Both the position numbers and the translations under genes were made by a program. Below are positions 34,624 through 43,776 of a DNA stretch of 64,000 nucleotides, in pieces (position 1 is the stretch's first letter; the number at the start of each line of letters is the position of its first letter). The stretch is from Variovorax sp. EL159. Lineage in GTDB: Bacteria > Pseudomonadota > Gammaproteobacteria > Burkholderiales > Burkholderiaceae_C. The notes below the pieces were generated by a model. That model saw nothing but the letters and a program-made list of their open reading frames with translations. It made no database searches and had not been told where the DNA came from. The stretch covers positions 434,001-498,000 of the forward strand of contig NZ_FMUJ01000004.1 of the NCBI RefSeq assembly GCF_900100965.1, given 5' to 3'.

Positions 34624-35130
34624 ATGACGCGCCGCGCCGGTTCCCTGGCAGCGCTGGCGGCAATCGCGCTGTCGGCGCTGGTGCTCGCCGGCTGCGCCAA
34701 CGACCCCACCCGCATCCAGCCCGGCACCACCGCCGCCGAAACCCTGCAGCGCCTGGGCGCGCCCACCGGCCGCTACCCGCTCAACGGTGGCGGCGAGCGG
34801 CTCCAGTACTCGCGCATGCCGGCGGGCTTCGAGGTCATCGATATTGATGTGGACGCGGCGGGCAAGGTCGTCTCGGCCACCCAGGTGCTGAGCGAAGCGC
34901 GCTTCGACCAGGACATCAAGGTCAACCAGTGGCGCCAGAACGACGTGATGGCCTTTTATGGCCGGCCGTATGAAATCTCCCGCGTCAGCTCCTTCGACGG
35001 CGTCGTCTGGACCTGGCGCTACAAGGCCGTGAACGAACGCCGCATGCTCTATATCTACATCGACCCGACCGGCGTGGTCCGGCGCTATCACACGGGGGAC
35101 GATCTCGAATTCGATCGGCTGCGGGATTGA
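34624..35130 (+). CDS. Small outer-membrane lipoprotein, unknown function
   Basis: A 168-residue protein with a lipoprotein signal: [14 protein letters not shown], cysteine near residue 25. The mature part has [22 protein letters not shown], a BamE/SmpA-like opening, and [22 protein letters not shown]. This pattern is met in short lipoproteins of the SmpA/OmlA kind, which may assist envelope assembly; assignment is tentative. It starts five bases after def, and its stop overlaps the TTG start of fmt, so it is a middle gene of the def-fmt operon. Confidence 0.75.
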   Translation: MTRRAGSLAALAAIALSALVLAGCANDPTRIQPGTTAAETLQRLGAPTGRYPLNGGGERLQYSRMPAGFEVIDIDVDAAGKVVSATQVLSEARFDQDIKVNQWRQNDVMAFYGRPYEISRVSSFDGVVWTWRYKAVNERRMLYIYIDPTGVVRRYHTGDDLEFDRLRD

Positions 35131-36083
35131 GCCGGCTCAAGGTCGTTTTTGCGGGCACGCCCGAGTTCGCGCGCGTCGCGCTGGAAGCCATCGCGGCCGC
35201 CGGCCATGACATCGTCCTGGTGATGAGCCAGCCCGACCGGCCTGCCGGTCGCGGCATGAAGCTGCAGGCCTCGCCCGTCAAGCAATGTGCCGTTGCCAAC
35301 AACTGGCCCGTGGCCCAGCCGCGCAGCCTGCGGCTCGACGGCAAGTATCCCGACGAGGCCACGGCCGCCCGCGACACCCTGCTGGCCGTGCAGCCCGACG
35401 TGATGGTGGTCGCCGCCTACGGGCTGATCCTGCCGCAGTGGGTGCTCGACCTGCCGAAGCACGGCTGCCTGAACATTCACGCCAGCCTGCTGCCGCGCTG
35501 GCGCGGCGCAGCGCCCATCCACCGCGCCATCGAGGCCGGCGATGCGCAGACCGGCATCACCATCATGCAGATGGACGCGGGCCTGGACACCGGCGACATG
35601 CTGCTGCGCGAAGCCATCGAGATCGGCGACGACAACACCGCCCGCCTGCACGACCGCCTGGCCGAGCTGGGCGGCCGCATGATCGTCGAGGCATTGGCGA
35701 ACATCGGCGCCCTCACCCGCACGCCGCAGCCGGCCGAAGGCGTCACCTACGCCAGCAAGGTCGAGAAGCACGAGGCCCTGATCGACTGGACCCAGCCCGC
35801 CGACGCCATCGTGCGGCGCGTGCGGGCGTTCGATCCCTTTCCGGGCGCCAACAGCCCGCTCGACGGCGAGACCATCAAGCTCTGGACCGCCCATGCCGCA
35901 CCTGCCGCCGACACGTCGGCCGCGCCGGGCACGATCCTGACCGTTGCCGACACCGGCGTCGCCGTGGCGGCGGCAGGCTCGACCGTCATGCTCACCGAGC
36001 TCCAGCGTCCGGGCGGCAAGCGCCTGGCGGTGGCCGATTTCCTGCGCGGCTTCGACCTGAAGGCCGGGCAGGTGTTCGGCTGA
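35127..36083 (+). CDS. fmt: Methionyl-tRNA formyltransferase
   Basis: A 318-residue enzyme that formylates initiator methionyl-tRNA using 10-formyltetrahydrofolate. Seen are [17 protein letters not shown], the [12 protein letters not shown] loop that contacts tRNA, the folate site [21 protein letters not shown] with the catalytic asparagine and histidine, and [11 protein letters not shown]. The C-terminal OB-like domain starts near residue 205. The start is a TTG that overlaps the previous stop (TTGA); no earlier or nearby ATG would preserve KVVFAGT. The stop overlaps the azlC start by one base. Confidence 0.94.
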   Translation: MSRLKVVFAGTPEFARVALEAIAAAGHDIVLVMSQPDRPAGRGMKLQASPVKQCAVANNWPVAQPRSLRLDGKYPDEATAARDTLLAVQPDVMVVAAYGLILPQWVLDLPKHGCLNIHASLLPRWRGAAPIHRAIEAGDAQTGITIMQMDAGLDTGDMLLREAIEIGDDNTARLHDRLAELGGRMIVEALANIGALTRTPQPAEGVTYASKVEKHEALIDWTQPADAIVRRVRAFDPFPGANSPLDGETIKLWTAHAAPAADTSAAPGTILTVADTGVAVAAAGSTVMLTELQRPGGKRLAVADFLRGFDLKAGQVFG

Positions 36084-36823
36084 TGTTTCTTTCCGCAGAC
36101 ATCCGCCGCCGCCCCGAATTCCGCGTGGGCGTGCGCGACATGTCCTCGGTGGCCATGGGCATCGGCGCCTGGGGCCTGATGACTGGCGTGGCCATGGTCA
36201 AGTCGGACATGAGCCTGATCGAGGCGGTCGCGATGACCCTGCTGGTCTACGCGGGCAGCTCGCAGCTCGCGGCCATTCCGCTGCTGTTCGCGGGCGCGCC
36301 GGCCTGGGTGATCCTGGCGACGGGCTTCTGCGTCAACCTGCGCTTCGTGGTGTTCAGCCTGCACCTGCGGCCCTACCTCATGCACATGCCGCGCTGGCGC
36401 CGCATGGTGCACGGCTACCTCACGGCGGACATGAGCTACGCGCTCTTCACCAAGCAGTACCCGAAGCCCCCGGTCACCACCGCCGAACAGGAGGCGCAAG
36501 AGGCCTACCTCACCGGCAACTACTTCGTGACCTGGAGCGCCTGGATGGGCATGAGCCTGCTGGGCATCGCGCTGGCCAACTTCATTCCGCAGACCTGGGG
36601 CCTGGGCTTCGCGGGCGTGCTGAGCCTGGTGGCCATCGTCTGCTCGATGGCGACCACGCGGCTGCGCGTGCTGGCCGGGCTGATCGCCGGCGCCACGGCC
36701 GTCGCGGCCTATTCGCTGCCGCTCAAGCTCAACATCGTCGTGGCCATCGGCGTGGCCGTGCTGCTGTGCTTCTGGCTCGAAAAGCAGTTCGGGCTCGACC
36801 CCACGGCGGAGGACGACAAGTGA
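36083..36823 (+). CDS. azlC: AzlC-family branched-chain amino-acid exporter, large subunit
   Basis: A 246-residue inner-membrane protein with about seven hydrophobic segments. The family signature AVAMTLLVYAGSSQLAAIPLL and FCVNLRFVVFSLHLRPYL are clear. AzlC pairs with AzlD to export branched-chain amino acids or, by similarity, related compounds. The start is set at the ATG sharing one base with the fmt stop. The next gene, azlD, overlaps its stop by four bases. Confidence 0.9.
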   Translation: MFLSADIRRRPEFRVGVRDMSSVAMGIGAWGLMTGVAMVKSDMSLIEAVAMTLLVYAGSSQLAAIPLLFAGAPAWVILATGFCVNLRFVVFSLHLRPYLMHMPRWRRMVHGYLTADMSYALFTKQYPKPPVTTAEQEAQEAYLTGNYFVTWSAWMGMSLLGIALANFIPQTWGLGFAGVLSLVAIVCSMATTRLRVLAGLIAGATAVAAYSLPLKLNIVVAIGVAVLLCFWLEKQFGLDPTAEDDK

Positions 36824-37158
36824 GCGGCACCACCGACCTGTGGACCCTGGGCGTGATCGTCGGGCTGGCGCTCGTCACCGTGCTCACGCGCTGCTTCTTC
36901 TTCATCCTCGACCGGCCCTGGGGCCTGCCCGACTGGGCCCACCGTGCGCTGCATTACGCGCCAGCCGCCGCGCTCGCCGGCGTGATCGCGCCCGAGATCG
37001 TGATGACGCAGGGCCACCTCATCACCACGCTGCACGACGCCCGCCTCTATGCGGCGGTCGTCGGCGCGGCGTACTTCTACTGGCGACGTGGCGTGTTGGG
37101 CACGATGCTCGCGGGCATGGCGGTGTACCTGCCGCTGCACCTGTGGCTGGGCTGGTAG
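36820..37158 (+). CDS. azlD: AzlD-family exporter small subunit
   Basis: A 112-residue membrane protein with the AzlD pattern: LGVIVGLALVTVLTRCFFF, the TRC/F motif, HYAPAAALAGVIAPEI and a final helix LGTMLAGMAVYLPLHLWL. A GTG start overlapping the azlC stop (GTGA) yields the correct N-terminus; an upstream ATG in frame lies inside azlC. The gene ends 12 bases before the facing Bug gene. Confidence 0.88.
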   Translation: MSGTTDLWTLGVIVGLALVTVLTRCFFFILDRPWGLPDWAHRALHYAPAAALAGVIAPEIVMTQGHLITTLHDARLYAAVVGAAYFYWRRGVLGTMLAGMAVYLPLHLWLGW

Positions 37159-37170
37159 CCGGTCAGCGGT

Positions 37171-38148
37171 TCATTCGAGCTTCACGCCGGCCGTCTTGAT
37201 GATCTTGCCCCAGCGCTCGCTCTCGGCGCGCGAGAGCTTGTAGAAATCCTGCGGCGTGCCCGGCAGCGCCTCGAAGCCGAAGTCCGCGAACAGCTTCACC
37301 ACCTTCGGTGCTTTCATGGCCTTGTGCAGCTCGGCGTTCAGCCGCGCCACTGCTTCGGGCGGCATGCCGGCCGGGCCGATCAGGCCGTGGAAGGCGTAGG
37401 CATTGACGTCAGGAAAGCCCGCCTCGACGAAAGTCGGCACATCGGGCAACGCGTTCGCACGCTGCGGCAGCGCGATGGCCAGCACCCGCACCTTGCCCGA
37501 GCGGATGATCGGCAGGCCCGAAGCCAGGTCGAGCATCATCACCGGCACCTGGCCGCCCATCACGTCGGACATCGCGGGCGCGGCGCCCTTGTACGGCACG
37601 TGCACGATGCTCAGGCCGGCCTTCTGCTTGAAGAGCTCCATCGCCATGTGATGCGGCGAGCCGTTGCCTGGCGACGCATAGCTGACCTTCTCGGGGTTGG
37701 CCTTCACGTAGCGCACGAACTCCGCTACGGTCTTCGCGGGAAAGTCGGGGTGCACCACCAGTGCCACCGGAAAGCGGCCGATGGTGCCGATGTAGGTGAA
37801 GTCGGTCGCCGGCTTGTAGGGCAGCTTGGTGAACATGTGCTCGTTGAAGAGCAGCGCCGCGTTCTCGGCCTGCATGATCGTGTAGCCATCGGGCTTGGCC
37901 TGCATCATCACGGACACGCCGATGTTGGTCGACGCACCGGGCCGGTTGTCGATGATGAGCGGCTGCCCCAATGAAGGCTGCATCGCCTCGGCCAGCGAGC
38001 GCGCGAGGTTGTCGGTGCCGCCGCCTGCCGAGTACGGAACGATCCACTTGACCGGCTGGCTCGGGTAGGCCGCCGGTTGCGCGGACGCGAAGGGGCTGGT
38101 GGCCAACGCGAAGGCCGCGGCCAGCAGGGGAAGGAAGCGTTTCATCAT
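37171..38148 (-). CDS. Tripartite tricarboxylate receptor (Bug-family) binding protein
   Basis: A 325-residue periplasmic protein. The signal peptide covers about residues 1-23 (ending FASAQ), then YPSQPVKWIVPYSAGGGTDNLAR and GQPLIIDNRPGASTNIG, the two diagnostic Bug segments, and PYKGAAPAMSDVMGGQV. Bug proteins bind carboxylates or aromatic acids and are very numerous in Comamonadaceae. No TctA or TctB membrane partners are nearby. As last gene of the monooxygenase operon it may bind the aromatic substrate or serve as a sensor. Confidence 0.9.
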   Translation of the reverse strand: MMKRFLPLLAAAFALATSPFASAQPAAYPSQPVKWIVPYSAGGGTDNLARSLAEAMQPSLGQPLIIDNRPGASTNIGVSVMMQAKPDGYTIMQAENAALLFNEHMFTKLPYKPATDFTYIGTIGRFPVALVVHPDFPAKTVAEFVRYVKANPEKVSYASPGNGSPHHMAMELFKQKAGLSIVHVPYKGAAPAMSDVMGGQVPVMMLDLASGLPIIRSGKVRVLAIALPQRANALPDVPTFVEAGFPDVNAYAFHGLIGPAGMPPEAVARLNAELHKAMKAPKVVKLFADFGFEALPGTPQDFYKLSRAESERWGKIIKTAGVKLE

Positions 38149-38188
38149 CGTCTTTTGTCTCCGTTGCCTGTTTTGAAATCGGTTCAGC

Positions 38189-39166
38189 TCATTCGCCGCG
38201 CAGCGTTTGCCACAGCTCGCGGTCGCGCTCCGCCGTCCAAATGACGGGGTGCTCGATGCCGCGCAGCTCGTCATAGGCGCGCGACACGTCGAAGGGCAGC
38301 ACGTGCTGGAACACGGGCCAGTGGCCGAAGCGCGGCGTCATCGCCGCTTCGGCGCGCGCGAAGCAGCCGCGCAGCGTTTCGCCTGCGGCGATGCCGGCGC
38401 GCACGCTGTCGAGCAGCGTCGAGAGAAAGGCCTTCGTCAGGCCGATGGCCTCGGCGCATGCGGCTTCGTCTTGCAGCACCGCGCCGCGTCCGGGCACCAG
38501 CACGCGCGGCTTCAGCGCGTGCACCGCGTCGAGCGTGCCGGCCCAGTCGCCGATGTAGGCGTCGCCTGCGTACACGCCGCAGTGGTTCTCGACCACGTCG
38601 CCCGAGAACAGCACGCCGCAATCGGGCAGCCATGCCACGGTGTCGCCGCTCGAATGGCCCCGGCCCAGCGCCATCAGGCGCAGCTCGCGGCCCGTGCCGG
38701 GGCGCGGGCCGAGCCACAGGCTCATCTGGCGATCGAAGCTCATCGTCGGAAAGGTCAAGCCCGGAATCTCTTCCACGCCCGCGAACAGGCGCGGAAAGCG
38801 GCCGACCTCCGAATCGAAATCGGCCTGCCCGCGCGTGCGGACCCAGTCGAGCGTGCCATTGCTCGCGATGATCTGTTCCACCTCATCGAAGGCGCTCGCG
38901 CCCATCACGCGCACCGCGTGGTAGTGGGTGAGCACGATGGTCTTGATCGGCTTGTCGGTCACCGTGCGGATGGCCGCGAGAAAGTCGCGCGCCATGCGCG
39001 GCGTGGGGCGTGTGTCGATCAGCACCACGTGCTCGTCGCCGACGACGAAGCCGCAGTTGGGATCGAAGTCGCTGATGTAGCCGTAGGCACCGGGTGCGAG
39101 TTCGCGCAGTTGGGGCTTCTGCTCGCGGGTGTCCGAGGCAGAAGCGAAAGAGACGTTGGCGGTCAT
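38189..39166 (-). CDS. Metallo-beta-lactamase-fold hydrolase with altered metal motif
   Basis: A 325-residue MBL-fold protein. The fold is seen in HVVLIDTRPTPRMARDFLAAI, GRGHSSGDTVAWLPDCGVLFSGD and LVPGRGAVL. The usual HxHxDH metal motif reads THYHAVRVMGAS, keeping the HYH pair but replacing the D and H with V and R. GHSSGDT and FSGD supply the third histidine and bridging aspartate. One metal site may thus be lost or rebuilt. It overlaps the DUF2783 gene by ATGA. In this operon it may hydrolyse a lactone or thioester intermediate. Confidence 0.8.
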   Translation of the reverse strand: MTANVSFASASDTREQKPQLRELAPGAYGYISDFDPNCGFVVGDEHVVLIDTRPTPRMARDFLAAIRTVTDKPIKTIVLTHYHAVRVMGASAFDEVEQIIASNGTLDWVRTRGQADFDSEVGRFPRLFAGVEEIPGLTFPTMSFDRQMSLWLGPRPGTGRELRLMALGRGHSSGDTVAWLPDCGVLFSGDVVENHCGVYAGDAYIGDWAGTLDAVHALKPRVLVPGRGAVLQDEAACAEAIGLTKAFLSTLLDSVRAGIAAGETLRGCFARAEAAMTPRFGHWPVFQHVLPFDVSRAYDELRGIEHPVIWTAERDRELWQTLRGE

Positions 39167-39369
39167 GGAGCGTGGGTGGTCGTGGGGTTGTCTTCGGCGG
39201 CCGCGCGGACGCAGGCCAGCAGCACGGCCTGGTCGCCGCACTGGTTGGCCAGCAGCAGCACGAGGCGGGCATTGAGGTCGGCGCTTTGAGGCTCGCTCAG
39301 GCCTTCGTGCGCGGCCAGCAGCGCGGCGTAGAAGCCGTCGGGGTCGGGAATATGGGGCGCTGTGTTCAT
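39163..39369 (-). CDS. Small DUF2783-family protein
   Basis: A 68-residue protein containing DPDGFYAALLAAHEGLSEPQ and LNARLVLLLANQCGDQAV, the pattern of DUF2783, a small helical family found between FAD monooxygenase and MBL genes in aromatic degradation clusters. Its start overlaps the monooxygenase stop (ATGA) and its stop overlaps the MBL start (ATGA), so it is translated in strict series. Function is unknown; a subunit or stabiliser of either neighbour is an inference. Confidence 0.75.
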   Translation of the reverse strand: MNTAPHIPDPDGFYAALLAAHEGLSEPQSADLNARLVLLLANQCGDQAVLLACVRAAAEDNPTTTHAP

Positions 39370-41018
39370 GGGGCGGTGTCGTGGGCGAGTGCGGTGCGCA
39401 ATGCGGCGGCGATGGCTTCGGGCGTGGCTTGCGTCAGCACGGCAGCGCGGTAGGCATCGGGCCGCACAAGCACGAAGCTGCCCGCGTCGCCGATGCCGAG
39501 ATGGCGTGCGAGTTGTTCGTCGGGCTTCAGCGTGGGCAAGCCGCTGTCGCCACCCACGGCCAGCAGGCGCAGCGGCAGCGAGGCCGTGGTGTCGATGGCG
39601 GCGCGGGCCTGATCGCGTGTCGGCGCGAACCACAGGCCGATGCATTGCGTGCCTTCGGCCAGCAGCTGCATCAGCGTCGTCTCGCGTCCGTCGCCGGCCC
39701 AGCGCAACGGCAGGTTCTGCACCGTGCGGCCGCCTTCGGGCAACTGCGGTGCGGCCGGGTAATCGTTGGCCACCGACATGCGCCCGGTGTTCACCAGCGC
39801 CCGCGCGAACGGATGGCGCGCGGCGAGCGCCACCACCGCCCGGCGCAACGTGTGCTCGGCCGGCGAGCGCGGTGCCAGAAAGCGCGCCGAGCGGCTCGTC
39901 ACCTGCAGGTTTTGCGCGGCGGCGGGCTGGCGCTCGGCGTCGTAGCTGTCGAGCAGCGCATCGCCGGCCTGCCCTTGCGCGACCAGCGCGAGCTTCCAGC
40001 CGAGATTGGCTGCATCCTGGATGCCGCTGTTGCCGCCGCGCGCGCCGAAGGGGCTCACCACATGCGCGGCATCGCCGATGAAGAACACGCGGCCATGCCG
40101 GAAGCTGTCGAGCAGGTGGTCGCGGTAGCCGTAGGGGCCGATCCACACGAACTCGAACTCCACGCCGGGGCCGAGCTGCTCGCGCAGCCGCGCGCCCGCC
40201 ACTTCGGGCTTGCTGATGTGGGCTGTGTCGCAGTCTTCGGGCATCTGGTAGTCGATGCGCCACACGCCATCGGCCATCAGGTGCTGCCAGACGCCGCGGC
40301 CTTCGTTGAAGGGTGCATCGACCCAGGTCCAGCGCTCGGTGGGCAGCGGCTTCTTGAAGCGCACGTCGCTGATGCACCAGCGGTCGGTGCTGCGCGAGGC
40401 GTGCGCCTCGATGCCGAGCTGCGTGCGGATCGGGCTGTTGGCGCCCGTGGCGTCGATCAGGTGGTCGGCCTCGATGGTGTAGCTGCCGGCCGGTGTCTCG
40501 ATGTCGAGGCGCACGCCGTCGGCCAGTTGCTCGACGCGGGTCACGCGGCTCTTCCAGCGCACGTCGGTCATGCCGAGTTGGAGGATGCGCTCGACCAGGA
40601 ACCACTCGACATAGAACTGCTGCAGGTTGATGAACGGCGGCTGCTTCGAGACGCTGTTCGCCTGCAGGTTGAAGTTGTAGACCTCCTGCTCGCCCGAGAA
40701 GGTGCGCCCGAACGACCAGGTGATGCCCTTGGCCGCAATGCGTTCGTAGATGCCCAGGCGCTCGAAGATCTCCAGGCTCTTTTGCGCGTAGCAGATGCCG
40801 CGCGACGAAGCGCCGCGCACGCCGACGGTGTCGTCTTCGTCGAGCAGCACCGCATGCACGCCGCGCTGCGCGAGGTCGCAAGCCAGCGTGAGGCCGGACG
40901 GACCCGCGCCGACGATCACGATCGGGTGGCGCACCACGGTCGTGCTGTTCAGCTCGGGCGGTGGCGTGAAGGGCCAGACCGGCAGCTCGTAGGCCGGTGC
41001 GAATGCAAAGTTTTCCAT
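39366..41018 (-). CDS. FAD-dependent aromatic monooxygenase (MhpA/PheA type)
   Basis: A 550-residue class A flavoprotein monooxygenase. N-terminal VGAGPSGLTLACDLAQRG binds ADP of FAD, the DG-type motif is DATGANSPIRTQLG, and the ribityl/GD motif is FFIGDAAHVVSPFGARGGNSG. A C-terminal thioredoxin-like region typical of 3-(3-hydroxyphenyl)propionate and phenol hydroxylases follows (to ADTLIRPDAY-like segment VLVRPDAYRAAV). It would hydroxylate a phenolic acid with NAD(P)H and oxygen. Overlaps DUF2783 downstream and follows the hydrolase by seven bases. The exact substrate is unknown. Confidence 0.87.
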   Translation of the reverse strand: MENFAFAPAYELPVWPFTPPPELNSTTVVRHPIVIVGAGPSGLTLACDLAQRGVHAVLLDEDDTVGVRGASSRGICYAQKSLEIFERLGIYERIAAKGITWSFGRTFSGEQEVYNFNLQANSVSKQPPFINLQQFYVEWFLVERILQLGMTDVRWKSRVTRVEQLADGVRLDIETPAGSYTIEADHLIDATGANSPIRTQLGIEAHASRSTDRWCISDVRFKKPLPTERWTWVDAPFNEGRGVWQHLMADGVWRIDYQMPEDCDTAHISKPEVAGARLREQLGPGVEFEFVWIGPYGYRDHLLDSFRHGRVFFIGDAAHVVSPFGARGGNSGIQDAANLGWKLALVAQGQAGDALLDSYDAERQPAAAQNLQVTSRSARFLAPRSPAEHTLRRAVVALAARHPFARALVNTGRMSVANDYPAAPQLPEGGRTVQNLPLRWAGDGRETTLMQLLAEGTQCIGLWFAPTRDQARAAIDTTASLPLRLLAVGGDSGLPTLKPDEQLARHLGIGDAGSFVLVRPDAYRAAVLTQATPEAIAAALRTALAHDTAP

Positions 41019-41025
41019 GTCTCTT

Positions 41026-42147
41026 CTACAGCGCGTGCGCGAACTCGGCGATGGCGTCGGCCGCCTGTGGAATCAGGTGCGGCTGGCCCGCCAGGTAGTG
41101 GTTGCCGCCCACGATGTCGACATTGCGGATGCGCGATCCGCCCGCGGCCATCCATGCGTCGCGCGTGCTCGGAAAAGTCGATTGGTCGCCCGTGTAGGTC
41201 AGCAGCAGCTTCGGCACCGTGGTGCGCGCGAGATTGGTGGGCCCGTCGGCCTGCGAGCGCGACGACCACTGCGACAGGAAGGCGGTCAGCGAGGTGGTGC
41301 GGCCCATCGCGTTGGCCGAGTAGTTCACCTGCCGCGCATCGCCCCACACGCTGCCGGGCAGGCGCTCGTTGGCATCGAGCGAGAGGTCCACGCAGCGCGG
41401 GTCGGCGTGCGTGCGGTAGACGACGAAGGCCTGGTCGCGCGGCGCGCCCGGCGTGCTGCGCAGCAGCGCGAGGCGGTCGATGGCCCACTGCTCGATGCGG
41501 TCCAACCGGGCCTTCTGCGCCGCGCTGAAGCGCGCGAGAAATGCAGAGTCGTAAGGCATGCGGTGGCGCGGGTCGTACATGTCGAGTTCGGGGTCCACCG
41601 AGAGCGGGTCGTGCTCGTCGGTGACCGAGGGGTCGATCCAGTCGCGCATCAGCCGCGTGCGGCCCAGGTGCGCGGCGCACAGCGCGATGCCGTCCACGGG
41701 CGGCAGGTCGTCGGGGTGCAGGTGCGTGGGGTCGCCGTCGGGCAGGTGCGTGGCGGTGAGCTTCTCGGCCTGCGCCTGGTAGAAGGCCGAAAGCGCCGCG
41801 CCGCCCGAATTGCCGACCAGGAACACCTTCTCGTAGCCGGCCGCGCGCAGGTACTGCACGCCCGCCCCCAGGTCTTGAATGGCGCGCTCCATCAGCAGCA
41901 CCGTGTCGTTGCCCACGAAGCGCGAGTTCAGGCCCATGCAGCAGATGCCGCGCTCGGCCAGTGGGCCGATCAGGTAGTGGCCCATGAAGTTGCTGGTCGG
42001 GTGCATCACGATGGCCGCTATTTTTTTCGGCCCCGTTGGTGCCCGGTAGGCGCCGTAGATGCGCGGGCGCAGCAGTTGCAGGCCCGACTGGCTTTCCATC
42101 GATGCGCCGGGCTTGACGTCGATGACGGCGAGTTGCATCTCAGGCAT
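41026..42147 (-). CDS. Alpha/beta hydrolase
   Basis: A 373-residue cytosolic hydrolase. The strand IAAIVMHPTSNFMGHYL holds the likely oxyanion turn, the nucleophile elbow is VGNSGGAALSAF, and a late histidine lies in IVGGNHYLAGQPHLI. It probably cleaves a ring-fission or ester product in the aromatic pathway. The start at 42147 overlaps the VOC gene by eight bases and has AAGGGG about eight bases upstream; a second ATG three codons later lacks such a site. It precedes the monooxygenase gene. Confidence 0.8.
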   Translation of the reverse strand: MPEMQLAVIDVKPGASMESQSGLQLLRPRIYGAYRAPTGPKKIAAIVMHPTSNFMGHYLIGPLAERGICCMGLNSRFVGNDTVLLMERAIQDLGAGVQYLRAAGYEKVFLVGNSGGAALSAFYQAQAEKLTATHLPDGDPTHLHPDDLPPVDGIALCAAHLGRTRLMRDWIDPSVTDEHDPLSVDPELDMYDPRHRMPYDSAFLARFSAAQKARLDRIEQWAIDRLALLRSTPGAPRDQAFVVYRTHADPRCVDLSLDANERLPGSVWGDARQVNYSANAMGRTTSLTAFLSQWSSRSQADGPTNLARTTVPKLLLTYTGDQSTFPSTRDAWMAAGGSRIRNVDIVGGNHYLAGQPHLIPQAADAIAEFAHAL

Positions 42148-42694
42148 TCGACGCACCCCTTGCCGCGCGCAGCTCGGCCTTGCGCGCGGTCCAGGCGTCG
42201 AGGTCGGCATGGGCGCGCAGCGCATGCGCGTCCATCTCGGCCTGCGGCACGGTCGGCGTGGTCAGTTCCACGCGGATGCCGTTGGGGTCGAAGAAGTAGA
42301 TCGATTCGATGATGTGGTGGTCGGTCACGCCCAGCACCTCGATGCCGGCGCCTTCGAGCCGCGCCTTGGCGGCCAGCAGGTCGGTCACCGAATCGACGCG
42401 CAGCGCGATGTGGTTCACCCACGCGGGCGTGTTGGGCGAAGGCAGCGCGGCGATGTCGTCGCCCAGGTCGAAGAAGGCAATGTACGAGCCGTCGCGCATC
42501 TGGAAAAAGATGTGCACGTAGGGGCAGTACTCGCCCGTGCTCGGCACGTGGTCGCTCTTGATGACGTGGGCCAGCGGCAGGCCCAGCAGGTCTTCGTAGA
42601 AATGGCGAGTCTCTTCGCTGTCGCGGCAGCGCCAGGCGAAGTGATGCAACCCGCGAACGGGTGGTGGGGGTGCCGTGGGGGCAGTCGTCGGCAT
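42140..42694 (-). CDS. VOC-family protein (glyoxalase/extradiol dioxygenase fold)
   Basis: A 184-residue metalloprotein with two beta-alpha-beta units. Candidate ligands are the histidine in RGLHHFAWRC, the histidine in WVNHIALRVDSV, and the glutamate in GIRVELTTPT. FYEDLLGLPLAHVI and FFDPNGIRVEL are the usual VOC segments. It may be a ring-cleavage dioxygenase or a related lyase at the head of the operon. GGAG lies seven bases before the ATG. It diverges from the LysR gene across 85 bases. Confidence 0.82.
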   Translation of the reverse strand: MPTTAPTAPPPPVRGLHHFAWRCRDSEETRHFYEDLLGLPLAHVIKSDHVPSTGEYCPYVHIFFQMRDGSYIAFFDLGDDIAALPSPNTPAWVNHIALRVDSVTDLLAAKARLEGAGIEVLGVTDHHIIESIYFFDPNGIRVELTTPTVPQAEMDAHALRAHADLDAWTARKAELRAARGASNA

Positions 42695-42755
42695 GGCTTG
42701 TCTCCGGTAAGCCGTGATTGGGCGACGCCGCGTCTTATGATGCAATCGAAATTAA

Positions 42756-42771
42756 TTCATCGATTGATGAA
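42756..42771. promoter_or_regulatory. LysR-type operator candidate between divergent genes
   Basis: TTCATC-GATT-GATGAA is a perfect 16-base dyad lying 8-23 bases before the lysR start and about 65 bases before the VOC gene start. LysR regulators commonly bind short dyads in such divergent spacers. The surrounding ATCGAAATTAATTC stretch is unusually AT-rich for this region and probably carries promoter boxes. Confidence 0.5.
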
Positions 42772-42779
42772 ATAACCAT

Positions 42780-43685
42780 ATGAATTTGACCCTGCGCCAA
42801 TTGCGAGCCTTTGCCGCCGTGGCCGAAGCTGGCAGCTTCACCGCCGCGGCGCAGCAGTTGCACCTCACGCAATCGGCGCTGAGCGTGCTGGTGCGCGAAC
42901 TCGAGCGCGAGATGGGCGTGCAGCTGCTCGATCGCCATACCCGCAGCGTGCAGCTGTCGGAGGCGGGGCGCGAGTTCTTGCCTTCGGTGCACCGGCTGCT
43001 GGGCGATCTCACGAGCGCGGTAGCGGGCGTGACCGATCTGCGTGACAAGAAGAAAGGCTTGCTACGGCTTGCGGCGCCGCAGCTCATGGCCTGCACGCTG
43101 ATGCCGCGCGTGATCGCGGTCTACCGCGAGGCCTATCCCGATGTCGACGTGCGGCTGGCCGACACCCTGCCCGAGCACCTGCTCACCGGCGTGATGGCCG
43201 GCGACGTGGAACTGGCCGTGGGGCAGGACGTGGCGGTCGACAGCGCCATCGAGCGCCGCACGCTCTTTCGCGACCGCCACTGGCTGATCTGCCCGCCCGG
43301 GCACGCCTTCGCGAAGCGCCGCAAGGTGCGCTGGCACGAGCTCGAGCCGTACACCTTCATCGCGCCCACGCGCGACTTCCGCCAGCGCGTGCTGCCCGAG
43401 CTGGCCCCGGCCGAGCGCGCGTACATGCTGCGCCCCGGCACCCAGGAGGTGTCGTACATGACGACCGCGCTGGGCATGGTGGCGTCGGGGCTCGGGTTGA
43501 CGGTGTGCCCGACCTACTCGGCGCCGCTGGTGCGCGCCCACGGGCTGCAGATGGTGCGGCTGGAGTCGCCGGACTTCCATCGCGAGGTGTGTGTCTACAG
43601 CGCCGCGCGGCGCGTGCTGTCGCCTGCCGCGGCGAGTTTTGTGGAGATCCTCGAACGCTTCGCCAGGGCCCAGCAAAAGGGCTGA
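42780..43685 (+). CDS. LysR-family regulator of the aromatic operon
   Basis: A 301-residue LysR regulator, standard length. The N-terminal winged helix-turn-helix is [20 protein letters not shown] and [20 protein letters not shown]; the effector domain begins near residue 90 ([19 protein letters not shown]) and contains [12 protein letters not shown] and [13 protein letters not shown]. It is transcribed away from the VOC-hydrolase-monooxygenase operon and is presumably its activator, responding to the aromatic substrate. Confidence 0.9.
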   Translation: MNLTLRQLRAFAAVAEAGSFTAAAQQLHLTQSALSVLVRELEREMGVQLLDRHTRSVQLSEAGREFLPSVHRLLGDLTSAVAGVTDLRDKKKGLLRLAAPQLMACTLMPRVIAVYREAYPDVDVRLADTLPEHLLTGVMAGDVELAVGQDVAVDSAIERRTLFRDRHWLICPPGHAFAKRRKVRWHELEPYTFIAPTRDFRQRVLPELAPAERAYMLRPGTQEVSYMTTALGMVASGLGLTVCPTYSAPLVRAHGLQMVRLESPDFHREVCVYSAARRVLSPAAASFVEILERFARAQQKG

Positions 43686-43736
43686 AAAGCATCAGTCGGA
43701 CGCAAGGGAAGCACAGGGGTGCGGCAGGGCGAAACC

Positions 43737-43742
43737 TACAAT
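43737..43742 (+). promoter_or_regulatory. Candidate -10 box for pgk
   Basis: TACAAT matches five of six -10 consensus bases and lies 34 bases before the pgk start, within the 91-base gap after lysR. No strong -35 is seen. Confidence 0.35.
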
Positions 43743-43776
43743 GCAGGCCGACCCGTCTTCCATCACCTCCAGATCC

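Noticed and set aside
39163..39369. Small protein as an antitoxin or leader peptide
   Set aside because: Its sequence fits DUF2783 and its start and stop overlap enzyme genes on both sides, as in known degradation clusters.
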